Shown: positions 10,734-22,099 of the stretch, piece after piece
Layout: each line of letters begins with the position of its first letter
How positions within the stretch are numbered: position 1 is the first letter of the stretch
Assembly: GCA_963576475.1 (NCBI GenBank)
Contig: OY754981.1
Span: forward strand, 18,690,570 to 18,754,569
Length of the DNA: 64,000 nucleotides
Source of the DNA: Molanna angustata
Taxonomy: Eukaryota > Arthropoda > Insecta > Trichoptera > Molannidae
Reading direction: 5' to 3'
Notes under the pieces: generated by a model
Databases searched by the model: none
What the model saw: the letters and a program-made list of their open reading frames with translations, nothing else
What the model was told of the DNA's origin: nothing
Translations under genes and position numbers: made by a program

Positions 10734-11826
10734 CTAGGAGGACAGGATAGAGGGATATTGGTTGCGCATCACCTTCAGAACATCATGTCTAAATCTGTAA
10801 TATTTCGCGCTGAATATGTCTATCTCAGCTGAGAATGTATTGTTATATTGGCTGCATATGCGTGTAATTGTTGAATTTTTCCTGATATTCGTTCTACTTG
10901 TTGGAACATGAAATAATTGAGATCTGCGAACCATTCTACCTGGAACATGGATACCTACTAGGTTGACGAGTTCAGGCGAGTCTATGGCATTGTTCAAAAT
11001 TTTATGCAGCAGCGATTGGTCGTGTAAGACTCTCCTACATTCAAGCGTATCAAAACTATGATATTCAAGTGACTGTTGATAATTATTGAAGTTAAGGTGA
11101 AATTTATGATTTATATAGTTTATGAATTTTTGCTGTACTTTCTCGATTCTTGTGATGTGTACTGCGTAGAAAGGAGACCAAATTTGAGTACAGAATTCTA
11201 GCTGAGGGCGTATGTATGTGGTGTATAAAGTGTATAAGGTTTTAATGTTACTGAATGGCCGGCATGTGCGAATAATAAATCCTAACATCTTATTTGCTTT
11301 ACTTATGATATTATCAATATTGTTTATGTAATTTAATTTAGAGTCAAGTATCACACCTAGGTCTCTTATATAATTGACTTCCTTTATGTCAGAGTTGTTA
11401 AAGGTATATGTGAATTTTATTTTGTTTATATTGAGAGTAAATGTTATTTTGTTACATTTCGATATATTAAGTATTAATTTATTCAATACACAGTAAGTGT
11501 ATAGCCTGTCAAGGTCCTCTTGTAGTTTAATACAATCGGCCAATGAGTTAATTGCAAGGTAAATTTTCATGTCATCCGCAAATGCAAGATATAATGAATG
11601 CTTAAAACATTTGTGAATGTCATAAGTATAGATATTGAATAGAAGCGGACCCAGGTGTGAACCTTGAGGAACGCCCGAAGGAGGAATAAAGAAGCTGGAT
11701 TTAAATCCCTCGACCATCACTGACTGCATTCTGTTCCGAACATATGACACAAACCACCTGTATAAGTCTCCATGTATACCTAGGTTAAGTAATTTCGAAA
11801 TTAGTATATCGTGGTTTACGTGGTTT
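10734..11826 (-). pseudogene. LINE ORF2 C-terminal half (reverse transcriptase)
   Basis: The longest RT reading frame of its family here, about 364 codons without a stop. It starts at the truncation point with NHVNHDILISKLLNLGIHGD (the A-F-D-x-V-NHD-x-L region of RT), continues through GVPQGSHLGPLLFNIYTYDI (motif B) and AFADDMKIYLAIN (catalytic F-A-D-D), then DLGVILDSKLNY and RPQLEFCTQIWSP of the thumb, and a C-terminal tail. The endonuclease and the first RT motifs are missing, so it cannot be autonomous. The open frame implies a relatively recent insertion. Clade assignment (Jockey/CR1 group) is from motif style only. Confidence 0.85.
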
Positions 11827-11902
11827 ATAATAATAATAACGAAAATCTAAATAATAATATAATATACGTGTACTCTTAAATACTTATTATTTTTTATTTT
11901 GA

Positions 11903-12582
11903 AAACGAGTGGTTTGTGGCCAACGATATACTCCTCACACCACAAAGAATTAAAATTTTGTGTGAAACGTTTTCAGCATTTTCATGAAATGAATTTGTTA
12001 AATTATTTTTGATTTAAATATTTTACTATGAAATCTTGATAATTCTTCAATGCCATTTTATGAAAGTGATGTGCCTTTTTAACAATATGAAGTTTCCTGA
12101 GCTTGGGGTCACTTTGAAATATTTGACAGTTAAAAAATGAGAAGCAGTGATCAGCCCCCCTAGACAACGTGTCATTTAGCTCAAGAATAGATAACTCAAT
12201 GTATGGAAGTGACAGTTACCAGTCACGTGACAACTGTCACTTCCATACATTGAGTTATCTTTTTTTGTTTCTTTTCTTGAGCTAAATGACACGTTGTCTA
12301 GGGGGGCTGATATCTTTCAAAATCTAATGGGGTCTAAGCGAATATTAGATATACAAATTTACAAAGTTTTAAAATAATCGAATGAGTTCTTAAGTATGTT
12401 ATCGATAAAGTAGAATAAACAAGCCGTATACAGCACATATTACACAGCACACACACAGATACATTGTGATGAAACTTTCAGAATACAATCTCAGCATGAT
12501 ACTAGTCAATAATCTGCAAAAAAAAACTTAAAAATTGCGAATTCATAACTCTCCACTATATCTCTTTGGGGTAGTGAGGAGT
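11903..12582 (+). mobile_element. TIR-like miniature element M, copy A (with nested foldback)
   Basis: Left end AAACGAGTGG-TTTGTGGCCAAC...ACTCCTCAC. The right end reads ...CTTTGGGGTAGTGAGGAGT, so ACTCCTCAC is inverted at both ends. The interior (TTTTCAGCATTTTCATGAAA, TGCCATTTTATGAAAGTGAT, TTATCGATAAAGTAGAATAA, CAATCTCAGCATGATACTAG) aligns along its length with 15701-16214. Non-coding. The excess length over copy B is mainly the foldback at 12151-12310. Confidence 0.78.
12151..12310. mobile_element. Foldback hairpin element nested in element M
   Basis: The left arm TCAGCCCCCCTAGACAACGT...TATGGAAGTGACAGTT is matched in inverse by the right arm AACTGTCACTTCCATACA...ACGTTGTCTAGGGGGGCTGA. Arms are about 65 bp with a small CCAGTCACGTGAC loop, and the right arm has a ~14-nt T-rich insertion. 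Copy B of element M (near 15968-15980) has no such sequence at the matching point, so this is an insertion. The target duplication is at most TGA and is ambiguous with the arm ends. Confidence 0.85.
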
Positions 12583-12836
12583 AAAAAGTATTTGATTTTT
12601 ATGTTTGTGTTCAAAGTATAGGAAGTACAGGTTTGTTCGAAGTACTGGAATGTTTGACTCTTAATGTTAAGTAGTACAGTAGGACTTTTTAATCATTTGA
12701 ACAAAACAAAAATAATTAAAAATAGTACCAAATCTGAAAAGGAATATTTCCATCTCCATTTCAACATTCTCTCCTCTTTCAAAGCTACGTACAGTTCTAA
12801 CTTATTCGAAAGTAAAAAAGAAACTTATAATAAACA
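12583..12836. other. Spacer, no gene
   Basis: Contains an 88-codon plus ORF (12664-12930) that runs into the foldback at 12837. I find no support for coding. Confidence 0.5.
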
Positions 12837-13019
12837 GGGGGGCAAACCTGGTCCGACCGGCGAAATCAAAACCCTAGTGATTACCCATATCATGGATATA
12901 ATTATCGTATGGAGTTCTATGACATCTTAAGATATTATAGAACTCCATATAATAATTATATCCATGATATGGGTAATCGTGAGGGTTTTAAATCGCCGAG
13001 TGAACCAGACTTGCCCCCC
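12837..13019. mobile_element. Foldback element F, copy 1
   Basis: Long inverted repeat: GGGGGGCAAACCTGGTCCGA at the left and TGAACCAGACTTGCCCCCC at the right. Arms are ~85 bp and carry ATTACCCATATCATGGATAT then AATTATC in both orientations around a short AT-rich loop. Related copies lie at 47471-47630 and 51634-51820. The G-rich tip, the (G)TCTGGTC word and the inner hairpin are the conserved parts. Non-coding. Confidence 0.88.
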
Positions 13020-13620
13020 AGATGTCAGCAATAATGAATCTATGACTTCTTATATTAAACTCCATTACCCCAATTCATAAGTACGCAAATAATATTGTTT
13101 TGACATGAATTGACACAATGCCTATGATCCACGGACATATTACATGAATAACAGTTCAGTTTGTCAGTAGGTGGGTTTTATTGAAACACCCGATATTTCT
13201 ACAAACCGGCATAAGCTACAAACTTAAGGAACAAATAATGTAACGCAAATGTTAATAATAAATAATAATATTAACCACTTATGCAGGTAAGGCTTCCGCA
13301 ATGAGATTGCATGCGGCGCGGCTTTAATAGTCTATAAGGAAAGGGATGGATTCAAAGGCGCATTACGCTAACTGGAATTATATTTAAATTTTCTAAACCA
13401 AACAACGTTGAAAACTCAGAGAATCCTGTCAAGAGAATGCGATGGAACGAAAAGCATACAACTTTGTGAATGTCTACTTAAGCTAATGAGATATAAGACC
13501 AGTGCTGGAATTCTTTTTAGTCATTGCGACTTCACAATGAACCGATATTTGCAAAAATGTCGGTTGACAATTAATTATATCTAAATGGAAAATAATTCAA
13601 CAACGCATGTTTTACACAAG
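13020..13620. other. No recognisable gene
   Basis: AT-rich with a GCATGCGGCGCGGC patch at 13307-13321. No ORF or repeat partner noticed. Confidence 0.5.
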
Positions 13621-13626
13621 AAATAA

Positions 13627-14045
13627 ATAAATCTACGAAGACCAAGTAGACTTCCAGCCATATGGCTGTCGAGCATCAAAAAAATGTCTAGGAGATAGGG
13701 GTCTGAATCCTGATCTAACATAGGACAGATGAGTTTGCTGTGAGATGAAAAATCAAACACGATTATTAATTCTACGAAGACCAGGTAGACTGCCAGCCAC
13801 AGGGCTATCGAGCATCAAAAAAATGTCTACGACACAGGGGTCTGAATCCTGATCAAGCATAAGACAGATGATATTACTGTGATATAACCAAGGGAAAATC
13901 AAATAAGATTAATGAATCTACGAAGACCAGGTAGACTACCGGCCACATGGGTATCGAGCATCAAAAAAATATCTACGAGATAGGGGTCTGAATCCTGATC
14001 TAGAATAGGACAGATGAGTTTGCTGTGATATAACCAAGAGAGCCG
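13627..14045 (+). repeat. ~140-bp tandem array, 3 units
   Basis: Three head-to-tail units starting near 13633, 13772 and 13918 (spacings 139 and 146). Each carries CTACGAAGACCAGGTAGACT, CGAGCATCAAAAAAATGTCT, GGGGTCTGAATCCTGATC and GGACAGATGAGTTTGCTGTG. The second unit has an internal deletion and the third extends with GATATAACCAAG. Not coding. Confidence 0.9.
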
Positions 14046-14254
14046 ACATTAAGTAAATGGGACAAAGGAAGAATTCTATGAATTTTTATTCTTCGGATCC
14101 TGCTCTTGGCACACAGAGGTCCGGCTATTCATCCATCTTATTGAACGTCTACCTGGAGGTCTACTGCTGTATGATATATCTATAGATACAATATATTGTA
14201 GCTACATTCACTACTCTTGTTGAGTGACTTGAGTCTGTTCTCTCTAAGTTGTCT

Positions 14255-14445
14255 CTACAGCACCTCCATTTTCTTCCCCATCGCGTGACATCTTTGACAA
14301 TGCCAGGTACTCCAAATGTCGGAGTTTGGTACTCTGTCTCTGATAATAGTTACCATAATGAATCGGAGAGATTTCATTTCCATGATTATTAAGATATTGC
14401 TCGTTCTCGTTGTATTGGCTCTTGTTTCAAAACCATAAGTCATAC
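14255..14445 (-). pseudogene. RTE-like LINE fragment
   Basis: A minus-strand frame reads MTYGFETRANTTRT...EMKSLRFIMVTIIRDRVPNS. It matches the block L-TYG-x-E-T...R-x-x-x-x-EM-x-x-LR...RDR-x-R-NSDI found between the RT domain and the C-terminal GHV/GRP block of RTE-type LINEs. The flanking minus-strand sequence down to 14100 may belong to the same element but I cannot frame it. Confidence 0.6.
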
Positions 14446-14486
14446 GCAGTTTTACTCATTCATTTTATTTTCAACATCGAAATTGT

Positions 14487-14695
14487 CGGCCCTCGTGTCT
14501 CATTTAGTTAGATTCCTTAATTCTGAGCTAACGATCGCGGGTTTAACTCCCGGAAGAGACACAGTTTTCATTGTTTTCTGGATCTGTGAGACTGTAATCA
14601 TAATAAGCCTCCAGACTGTAGCAGCTTGTTATTGGGTACGTGTTAAATAAATATTTGACATAGAACCAGTTGGTTGCCCAAGAAGCGATACAATA
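14487..14695 (+). mobile_element. SINE2 copy 1
   Basis: Degenerate tRNA-like head with B-box CGGGTTTAACTCCCGG. Then come AGAGACACAGTTTTCATTGT, TTTTCTGGATCTGTGAGACT, CTCCAGACTGTAGCAGCTTG, TTGGGTACGTGTTAAATAAA, and TAGAACCAGTTGGTTGCCCA with AGAAG. The same body recurs at 19588-19830 and, inverted, at 31352-31552. Diverged from both, so old. Confidence 0.82.
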
Positions 14696-15529
14696 TAGTA
14701 AAATATGTGTTTGTTCCTTTATTGGTACGTAGTTCTCAAGCATCCAGCTATGATGGCAGATTTAATTGCTTGTTCTCTGACTTCTTCTTCTGATTCTTAT
14801 CAAATAAAATCATCACCTACATCATCTCAAGGTCATGAATCGAACCGAACAATTAGTTTTGGAGTATTTTGTAAAACATGTGTTATAATAGGTACGTAAA
14901 TAATTATAATACAAAGTACCATCTTGTTTTGTATGACAAGCAATTTCGTCTATGGGAACATGATGAATAAAACCAACAATTTGGCGCCGCAGCTTTAATC
15001 CGTGACAAATCAATGCGATGGTCTACAAATCTCTATTGAATATAACCGCCAACCATACAATAATAATATTATTCTATTACCTATTAATCATTTTATATTT
15101 TTTACAATGATCCCATGAATTCACAAAACGTGGGCTGTGACATTGAACTCGAATATTCGCCTGGTGACTTTTTTTATAGATTTATTTATTGCATTGACTT
15201 GGGCGTCTCGCGTTTATGACAGGAACCTTAGGTAGGTAACATAACAAATGAATGCTATATTATTAAAATATTCAAAATGTTGTGATTTTTAAAAGGTAAT
15301 TCATTTATTTTTAAAATGAATACAGGGATAAAGGGGGGTTTATTATCATAAGGCAATGTTTGGTAAAAAAGATTAAGATTATATTTTGTAAGAAGAAAAG
15401 AAAGGATAAAATTTACCTAGAGATTATCTAAACATTTCTCAATTTCACCTCACCTCGGTGATTATAGCATGGGTTTTTCTTCCAAAAAATCAATTAAGTG
15501 TATTGTATTTTATTTGTTACTATCATAGG
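14696..15529. other. Mostly anonymous, one probable LINE tail
   Basis: No gene. At 15170-15235 the minus strand reads GGTTCCTGTCATAAACGCGA...AATAAATAAA, similar in style to other LINE 3' ends in the window. Coding is not supported for the 60-64 codon ORFs here. Confidence 0.45.
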
Positions 15530-15662
15530 ATATGCCACAATGTAGGGTAACCAGCAACAGGTGTGCGGGTGTGCTTTACATTATAAAAAAGCACTACACG
15601 TGCGTGTATGATCACACGCTGGTCTCTCACTAAAAAGGCAGCATTCAGAATGGCTATACTTT
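15530..15662. repeat. Dispersed repeat Q, copy 2
   Basis: GGATATGCCACAATGTAGGG, AACCAGCAACAGGTGTGCGG, ACTACACGTGCGTGTATGAT and CTAAAAAGGCAGCATTCAGA correspond in order to copies at 2312, 49655 and 58780. Confidence 0.7.
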
Positions 15663-15700
15663 GTATCAAAATTAATAAATAAGTGATAAAACTGATTATA

Positions 15701-16214
15701 AAACGAGTGGGTTGTGGCCAACGTTAAACTCCTCACCGTCGAGGCACTTTATGAAGTATTCAAATTTTGTACGGAAAATTTTCAGCATTTTCATGAAATG
15801 AGTTTGTTAACTTGTTTTTGATTTGGACATTTTGTTATGAAAACGTCAATGCCATTTTATGAAAGTGATGTACCTTTTTACCAATCTGAAAATAAAAATT
15901 TCAAAATAATTTTCCTGTGCCTGGGGTTACTTTGAAATATTTGATAGTTAAAAAAAATTGCACTATTCAGATATCCTTCAAAATTTAGTGGGGTCTATAC
16001 AAATTTGCAAAATTTGAAAATAATCGAATGAGTACTAGAGTCTATAATCGATAAAGTAAAATAAACACGCCGTACATAGCACACAGTACATTGTGATGAA
16101 ACATTCAGAATACAATCTCAGCATGATACTAGTTGATAACCTGCAATAAAATAAAAGCCTTAATAATTGCGAAATCATAACTCCCAACTATATCCCCTAG
16201 GGTTAGTGGGGAGT
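15701..16214 (+). mobile_element. TIR-like miniature element M, copy B
   Basis: Begins AAACGAGTGGGTTGTGGCCA and ACTCCTCACC; ends GGGTTAGTGGGGAGT, near-inverse of the ACTCCTCAC terminus. About 514 bp. It aligns with copy A throughout but lacks the 160-bp foldback, so it serves as the empty-site reference. Non-coding. Confidence 0.8.
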
Positions 16215-17530
16215 GAAAACCTTTCCATTTCCCAACCATTCAAATATTTAAAGACTTCAACGTACTAACTATAACACAACTCTAAAAAATAAAATAATTA
16301 TACTTAAATAACAATGAAATTAATTAATTTTATGCTGACGTAACACATCTTAAAGTTGATACAAAATAAACAAAAATTATGTAACAAAATAGTATTTACG
16401 CAACAATACCTAGATAAATTCATTACGAAAGTAGGTATGTAAAAAAACACTTAGATCCCGGATTGTCTCAATCATTAAAAAAATAAAATTATAGAGTACA
16501 CAAAAAGGAATTTAACACAATATTAGTGATGGGAAAAACAATGATATCGACTGTAGGATAATTTTTAAATTGAAACAACAACTTGTATCACTTTACGTCA
16601 CAATGCTGAAATTTCATCTCATTAGTTGAGAGAAAAAAATAATAACTATATTTAGTCAACAATAAAAACACCCCCCAAATATTATCATATTAATCAATTG
16701 AGATATAAACCCGAGTGATATTTTTTTTTAAACAAAACAAGTACCTATTGTTTAAGAGCACTTAGACACATCGTAAAATTTAATCACAAGACAGTTTTTC
16801 TACTAAAACAACAGAGAACGTTCGTTTTTTTCTAATTAAGATAAATTTAAGAGATTAAAAAGAAATTGGTCATTTCTGCACATAATCTTGGCGAAATACT
16901 TTTTATCTTAGATTTTAATGCGAAAAAAAAACTACGTACAAAATAGCATAGTGCCAATATTTAGAGATAATCGTGAATCACAGTTAATGCGACTATAGAA
17001 AAGTTATTAATCATATTTTAATGTAAAAAATATTCATAATTCATTGTTATATAAACAAAATGACAACAATGAGTTATTTAATACGCTATAAAAGCAAATT
17101 CATTAAATGGAAATTAAGATTCTTATTAATTCAAATTAATTATAAAATTGCAGTTTAAAAATAATATAAAATGATTACATGTTTTTAAGAAAAAGGGGTA
17201 TCATGAAGAGACACACCTCTACAGCTCTATTACGTTTCACGATAAATTGTGTGGAAAATAGATGGTGGATAGAAATGAATAAGGACTACGATTCTGCAAA
17301 TTTAAACATGGTCAATGTTTAAAAATATATATTTAAGTAATTGTAGTTTGGGTTGGAAAAAAATACTTTAATGGTAAAAAAAAAATTGAAATAAAAACAT
17401 AATTAGTAATGGCCGATAAACTAAATTATTATAAATAAGTCGGCCAACCCAGTAAAAAATAAAGGAAACTATATAATAATAAAAGAAAAAAATACGAACA
17501 ATCCAGCACATGCCTTCGGACTCGTGGAGT
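16215..17530. other. Very AT-rich, no gene
   Basis: Long A/T runs, no ORF of note. No repeat partner recognised. Confidence 0.55.
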
Positions 17531-17534
17531 AGAA

Positions 17535-17745
17535 ACAGGTAAGTAAGTTCTTAGCGAAAATTCAGAATTGGTATTGGATTTGAACGTCGATAGTAAGCCA
17601 GCTGATGTTGTTAATATTCACTCTGTTGATCTTTATTTCCAGATCCAAATCATGAAGTCTCTCCGTAAATATCGAGTCTTGAGTATAAAGTAAATAGTGT
17701 GGGGGACAGTATGCACCCTTGACGCGCCCCGCACGTGGAGTGGCG
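17535..17745 (-). pseudogene. Composite RT-motif repeat, copy 1 (minus)
   Basis: On the minus strand one frame reads GARQGCILSPTLFTLYS, the RT motif G-x-RQGC-x-LSP-x-LF-x-LY-S of RTE-type reverse transcriptases. A frameshift follows, then sequence encoding KINRVNINNI. Where an RT would continue to the YADD motif, it switches to AGCTGGCTTACTATCGACGT...TTTCGCTAAGAACTTAC. That junction is shared with the plus-strand copy at 19388 and in part with 21235-21310, so the repeat spread in this composite form. Confidence 0.7.
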
Positions 17746-19387
17746 CTGACTCTTTAGGATAATTGATTAAATTGTATATTTCCAATTTTCTGCAATGTAC
17801 TTAAATATTTCTTACGTATGTATTTATTTTTAAAATAAATTTAAAAATTCTCCCGGTTAAAACAAAGTGATTTGTAACAGTTACTTACTTTATACCGGTA
17901 CCCCTCACCTTTCTTAATGTTCCACGAAGTTAAATTATAAGAAAATGACTAACGCTAAAAACATATTCTTTTATATGTGGATCATGGATCTGTTTTTTGT
18001 TCATGATAATGTTGGGATGCTGAAGACCAGCTGTCCCTTCATGTTTTTGTAATCTTCCGTGGAAGCACGTCCAGGTTTATGAAGTCCTATCAAAATCTGC
18101 TGGCTCTGCTCCATCATAATATGATGTTAAAAAAATCCAATTTTTATGTTTTATGTTTTTAAATATGACAAAAGGTATCAAAGAGATAATCGCCTTAAGC
18201 GATGCGGGCAAAGAATGTTTTGCAAAAATATGAACATGACACGACCACGGCAGAAATCATGAAACTTTCTGTTTCAGTCAATAAAAGATGGGAGATCACA
18301 ATCATCGGAGAATGAAAGTATTATATCCATACATGACCGATGTTTATTGTAGACACAGAGAAACGTTCCACATACTACAAATTGCGATCGACTACTGACA
18401 AGAGCATTATACAACATCAACAAAAAACCTGAGGTCACGAAATCATAGAACCCTCGACTTTTAAAAAAGTACAATGGAAGCAAATAAAGTCAATATGATA
18501 TTCGAGTTAGAATAGCTCAAATATCGTAAAAAAGCGGGCTGTAAATTAATAAAACGATGCGACGACGTATTGAGCTTTACAGTTAATTTATATTTTTATA
18601 GATTTATGTACCAAATTATGATAACAGATAACAAAAACAAAAGTCATTGATTTTGAGCTATTTTGCACTCCTCAACACACAGAGGCTTTCATTCGGTTGA
18701 TTGTAAACGTCAGGGATTCTGAAACGATACACGAAGATGAATCTTAAAGAATGAAGACACTTACCCTGTACTGATAGATACTATGATCCACAGTGATGAC
18801 CACACAGACAAATGCAAACGATTTGTATTCTGTCACAGTACGAATGCTCGGTAGAAAAAACTTTATCGCTGCTTCACTTCACCAATATTCTGTTTTTAAA
18901 ATTGAAAGGAAAATATTTACATGTCCATTTCTTGTTTTTTTTTTCAAGAATTGTAGCATTAACCGCTAATCAAACCGTAATATGCATATTATTTTATTTG
19001 AGCTAAATTCTCAGTTTATTTTCAGGAATTTATTTAAGCACGAAGAGGTATAAATAATGTTCATTTCACTTCCACGATAAGTTGAATACGATTTAATTGA
19101 AATGACTATACGGCACTTGTTTGTTGACATAAAGGCGTGGTTTTGCAAAGTCGTCAATAAGAACGAACTGAAAGTTGTGACAGCAGATAACATTACAAAG
19201 ACAAGTGATTAATCATTCCACAGAAAAAGCCAGTACGTGCCTATACACGATATGGTACAGTTCCTAGATAAGCACAATTAATATAGTAAGAAAATATCAG
19301 CGACAATATTAGGTTATGGTGTCTATGATTATATGAAAAATTTGCAAGATCTGTGATATGAAAATTTTACATAATCAAATAATTGTA
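17746..19387. other. No recognisable gene
   Basis: AT-rich. Short ORFs at 18274-18483 minus and 18812-19193 on both strands lack any recognisable feature. Confidence 0.5.
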
Positions 19388-19586
19388 TGTCCAGCGTGGG
19401 GTACGTCAAGGGTGCTTACTGTCCCCCACACTATTTACATTATACACAAGACACGATATTTATGGAAAGACTTCATGTTTTGGACCTCGAAGGAAAGATC
19501 AACCCAGTGAGTATAAACATCAGCTGGCTTACACTTGACGTTCAAATTCGATCCCAGTGCCGAATTTCGCATAGAACTTACATTTT
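19388..19586 (+). pseudogene. Composite RT-motif repeat, copy 2 (plus)
   Basis: Frame 1 reads GVRQGCLLSPTLFTLYT; a shifted frame later gives GKINPVSIN. Then follows the non-RT segment AGCTGGCTTACACTTGACGT, CAAATTCGATCCCAGTGCCG and TTTCGC, as in the minus copy at 17535. It directly abuts SINE2 at 19588. The 78-codon ORF here is in the wrong frame for RT. Confidence 0.7.
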
Positions 19587-19587
19587 T

Positions 19588-19830
19588 CGGCCTTCGTGGC
19601 TCATTCCCTTCGTGGTTGGCTAGGTATCTGACTGCTGATCCAAGGGTCCCGGGTTCGATTCCCGGTGAAGAAACAGTTTTTAAGTGTGTTTTCAGTCTGG
19701 ATCTGTGAGACGATAAATATCGTAAGTCTCCAAAACACAGTAACTCATTGGGTGCGTGTTAAATTAATATTTCACATAGTACCTGTTAGTTGTCCGAGAA
19801 GAAATAAATAAATTAAAAAATAAATAAATG
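19588..19830 (+). mobile_element. SINE2 copy 2
   Basis: The best SINE2 copy. The tRNA-like head CGGCCTTCGTGGCTCATTCC...GGTTGGCTAGGTATCTGACT has B-box CCCGGGTTCGATTCCCGG. The body follows (AACAGTTTTTAAGTGTGTTT, CAGTCTGGATCTGTGAGACG, AACTCATTGGGTGCGTGTTA, CATAGTACCTGTTAGTTGTC) and an AATAAATAAA-rich tail. Anticodon identity cannot be fixed because the anticodon stem is damaged. Confidence 0.86.
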
Positions 19831-20044
19831 TGTACATAAATGAAATACCAGTTGCCTGCGTACATTCAAATTATAAAAATAATAAAAAAACAATTTTTTT
19901 TTTAATTTATTTGAAAAAATGGGCAACGTACAATAATATTTTTTTAAACAAATATAATAAATAAGAATAGCAACAAAAGCAATTGTAACTTAATCAGCCC
20001 ACCTTTGATTTCATGGTGCATTGTACTAACTACTGGTAACAAAA

Positions 20045-20876
20045 AAAAATATTATTCCTGTCTAACGTGGCTCCTGAAAAGAGTCCTGGACATACAGAAT
20101 ATGTCCACGGACCTGATCTTTTCCAAATTATTATACGTGGTAAGGCATCGGTACAATGGCGAATTTTGAGCGGCATTAGTGTTTTTTGTGTCTAAAAAGA
20201 ACGTTGAGGTGTGTCTTGTTCGTCTGTTTGGTATGTTGAAGTTAATAATTTTCAGAAGGTCTGTACAGTCAATATTGAAGTTTATTATGTCATAAAGGTA
20301 CATTAAGTCTGAGGTCCTTCGTCTTGTTTGTAAAGTCTGCAATTCATGTTTGTAGTTATTACCAAATTTGTACTTCATATGTTTCAAAAATATTTGTTGT
20401 ATTCGTTCTATACCTGTTAATATAAATATTATATTGTGGATTCCAGATGACTGATGCATGCTCCAATAGACTTCTAACAATTGTGTTATATAGTAAGATA
20501 AATGTTTTCACTTGTGTGAATGGTTTGCATACTCTCATCAGGAATCCCAACATTTTATAAGCTTTCAGTGTAATTGTGTCAATGTGTTTGTCAAATAAAA
20601 GTTTACTGTCCAGTTGAATACCTAAGTCTCTACAGTCCGATTTCTTATCAATCGCCTCCCTATTGATTGTGTATGTGTATTGTATTGTACTCTTTTTCCT
20701 AGAGAATGTAATGGAGTGACATTTTTTACATTTAGTAACAGCTTATTCGAGACACAATAAGAAGTTAGTCTATCAAGGTCAAGTTGTAAGTCCTCACAGT
20801 CAGTAATGTCTATAACAGTTTTGTAGATTTTCATATCGTCAGCGTATAATATGTAATTACTGTTCCTGAAGCATCA
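20045..20876 (-). pseudogene. Jockey/CR1-like LINE fragment (family B), frameshifted
   Basis: Minus strand, spread over three frames. Near 20830-20876: ILYADDMKIY (catalytic Y-A-D-D). 20622-20834: DCEDLQLDLDRLTSYCVSNK. 20359-20553: MLGFLMRVCKPFTQVKTFIL and LLEHASVIWNPQYN. 20052-20480: the C-terminal tail. Order and motifs match family B at 10734-11826. At least two frameshifts separate the pieces, so the copy is dead and older than the 10.7-kb one. 5' end truncated at the RT core. Confidence 0.8.
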
Positions 20877-22099
20877 ATGTATTAATATGATAAATATACC
20901 TACCAACCGCCTTATGCTTAAATATGCCCATATAATATACTAGATGGAGTACTCCGTATAATGAGTGAGTATATCGCGCGTTTGACGTTTTGGTTGATAA
21001 CATATTGCAGTTTTCCATAAATTTCAAAACTTTCTAGATAACTGTTCTCTAAATCTTAATGAACAAATAAATCCTAAAACAATTCACATTAGTTGTTATT
21101 CTCTATAGAAAAACGATGTGGTCTGCCCATCTTGTTGTCAGAAGTCCTGCGGATAAAAATCTCACTTCGATTCATACAAAATTTGCTGACTACGACATCT
21201 AGTATATAATATGAAAATCTATGCTTATGCTCCGTAACAAAGGTACGTTCTTAGCAAAAAATCGAAATGGGGATCGAACTTGAAGTCAAGAGTAAGCCAG
21301 GTGGTATGCCGAAGTTACGGATCTCATTGCTGATATCCGCGAGATCTTCAGATTCATTTCGACCGTGTGAGTACAGTTAGAGTGACTAAGGGTTAATATT
21401 ATAAACATTATAAAAACTTAGCGGACAGGAGCATTCTAATGTGAACCAACAGGTGAAAGTTCGAAAGAATAAATAAATAAAAAAATAACTTGGCAGTATC
21501 CTCACCGAGAACCTCGATCCAGACACCGATATACTTCTTCATCTTCTTCTTAGATGGCGCTACAGCCGATATACAGATATACTATGCAGAATATATTCAA
21601 TGAACAAAAAACATTCTTGGCGCCTAACATTTCCTTCTTCCAATATCTTATTTTATTTCGACCATTTCTTCTTATTTCATATTTCCGTTATAGGTACATT
21701 AATAATTCTAATCTCTAAGATAAAGCTTGTCAATTTATTAAAAAAATATTTTAGAAAATTGTGAAATTATAATTCTTAACTATTCTATACACTTGGAGGG
21801 TAAAATAACATTCCTAATGTGAAAAGTAAACTAACGAGACATTTGAAAAACTCGCGAGAAATTAAATCGCATTCAAACGATATCAATTCAAAACACAACT
21901 CAACATCTGATCGCAGCTTTCAGTGGATGAATGCTGATGAGCACCATTCAATGGGGAAATGAAGTGTAAAATTCACAAAAAATATAACAGCATCGTGAGT
22001 GTTGGTCGAGATATCAATCTCAACTATATGCTAATGTAGCGATTGTTACAATGATCGACTCATTTCATTCTTGTATGTAAACGACAAATAATAAGAACG
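20877..22099. other. Anonymous with small repeat pieces
   Basis: 21110-21215 matches 54420-54520 (CTTGTTGTCA-AAGTCCTGCG, TCTCACTTCGATTCATACAA, CGACATCTAGTATAT). 21235-21310 is a third, partial copy of the composite RT-motif repeat. 21540-21575 carries AGATGGCGCTACAGCC, the reverse complement of the GGGTTGTAGCGCCA-type LINE end seen at 9680. Confidence 0.6.

Larger units (their letters stand above)
10441..11826 (-). mobile_element. Jockey/CR1-like LINE, 5'-truncated (family B)
   Basis: Orientation is minus. The coding part runs from about 11826 down to 10734; the 3' end reads CTGTAGCTTCCCAAAG then AAATAAATAAATAAATTA at 10441-10480. Between stop and tail lies a (CA/TG)n microsatellite at 10595-10690, probably expanded within the 3' UTR. 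The 5' break is abrupt at an (AAT)n tract near 11826-11835, just inside the RT domain. Related pieces are at 20045-20876 and 27505-28010. Confidence 0.85.

Noticed and set aside
10518..10832. 104-codon plus ORF
   Set aside because: Translation of the (CA)n tract and antisense of the LINE 3' UTR.
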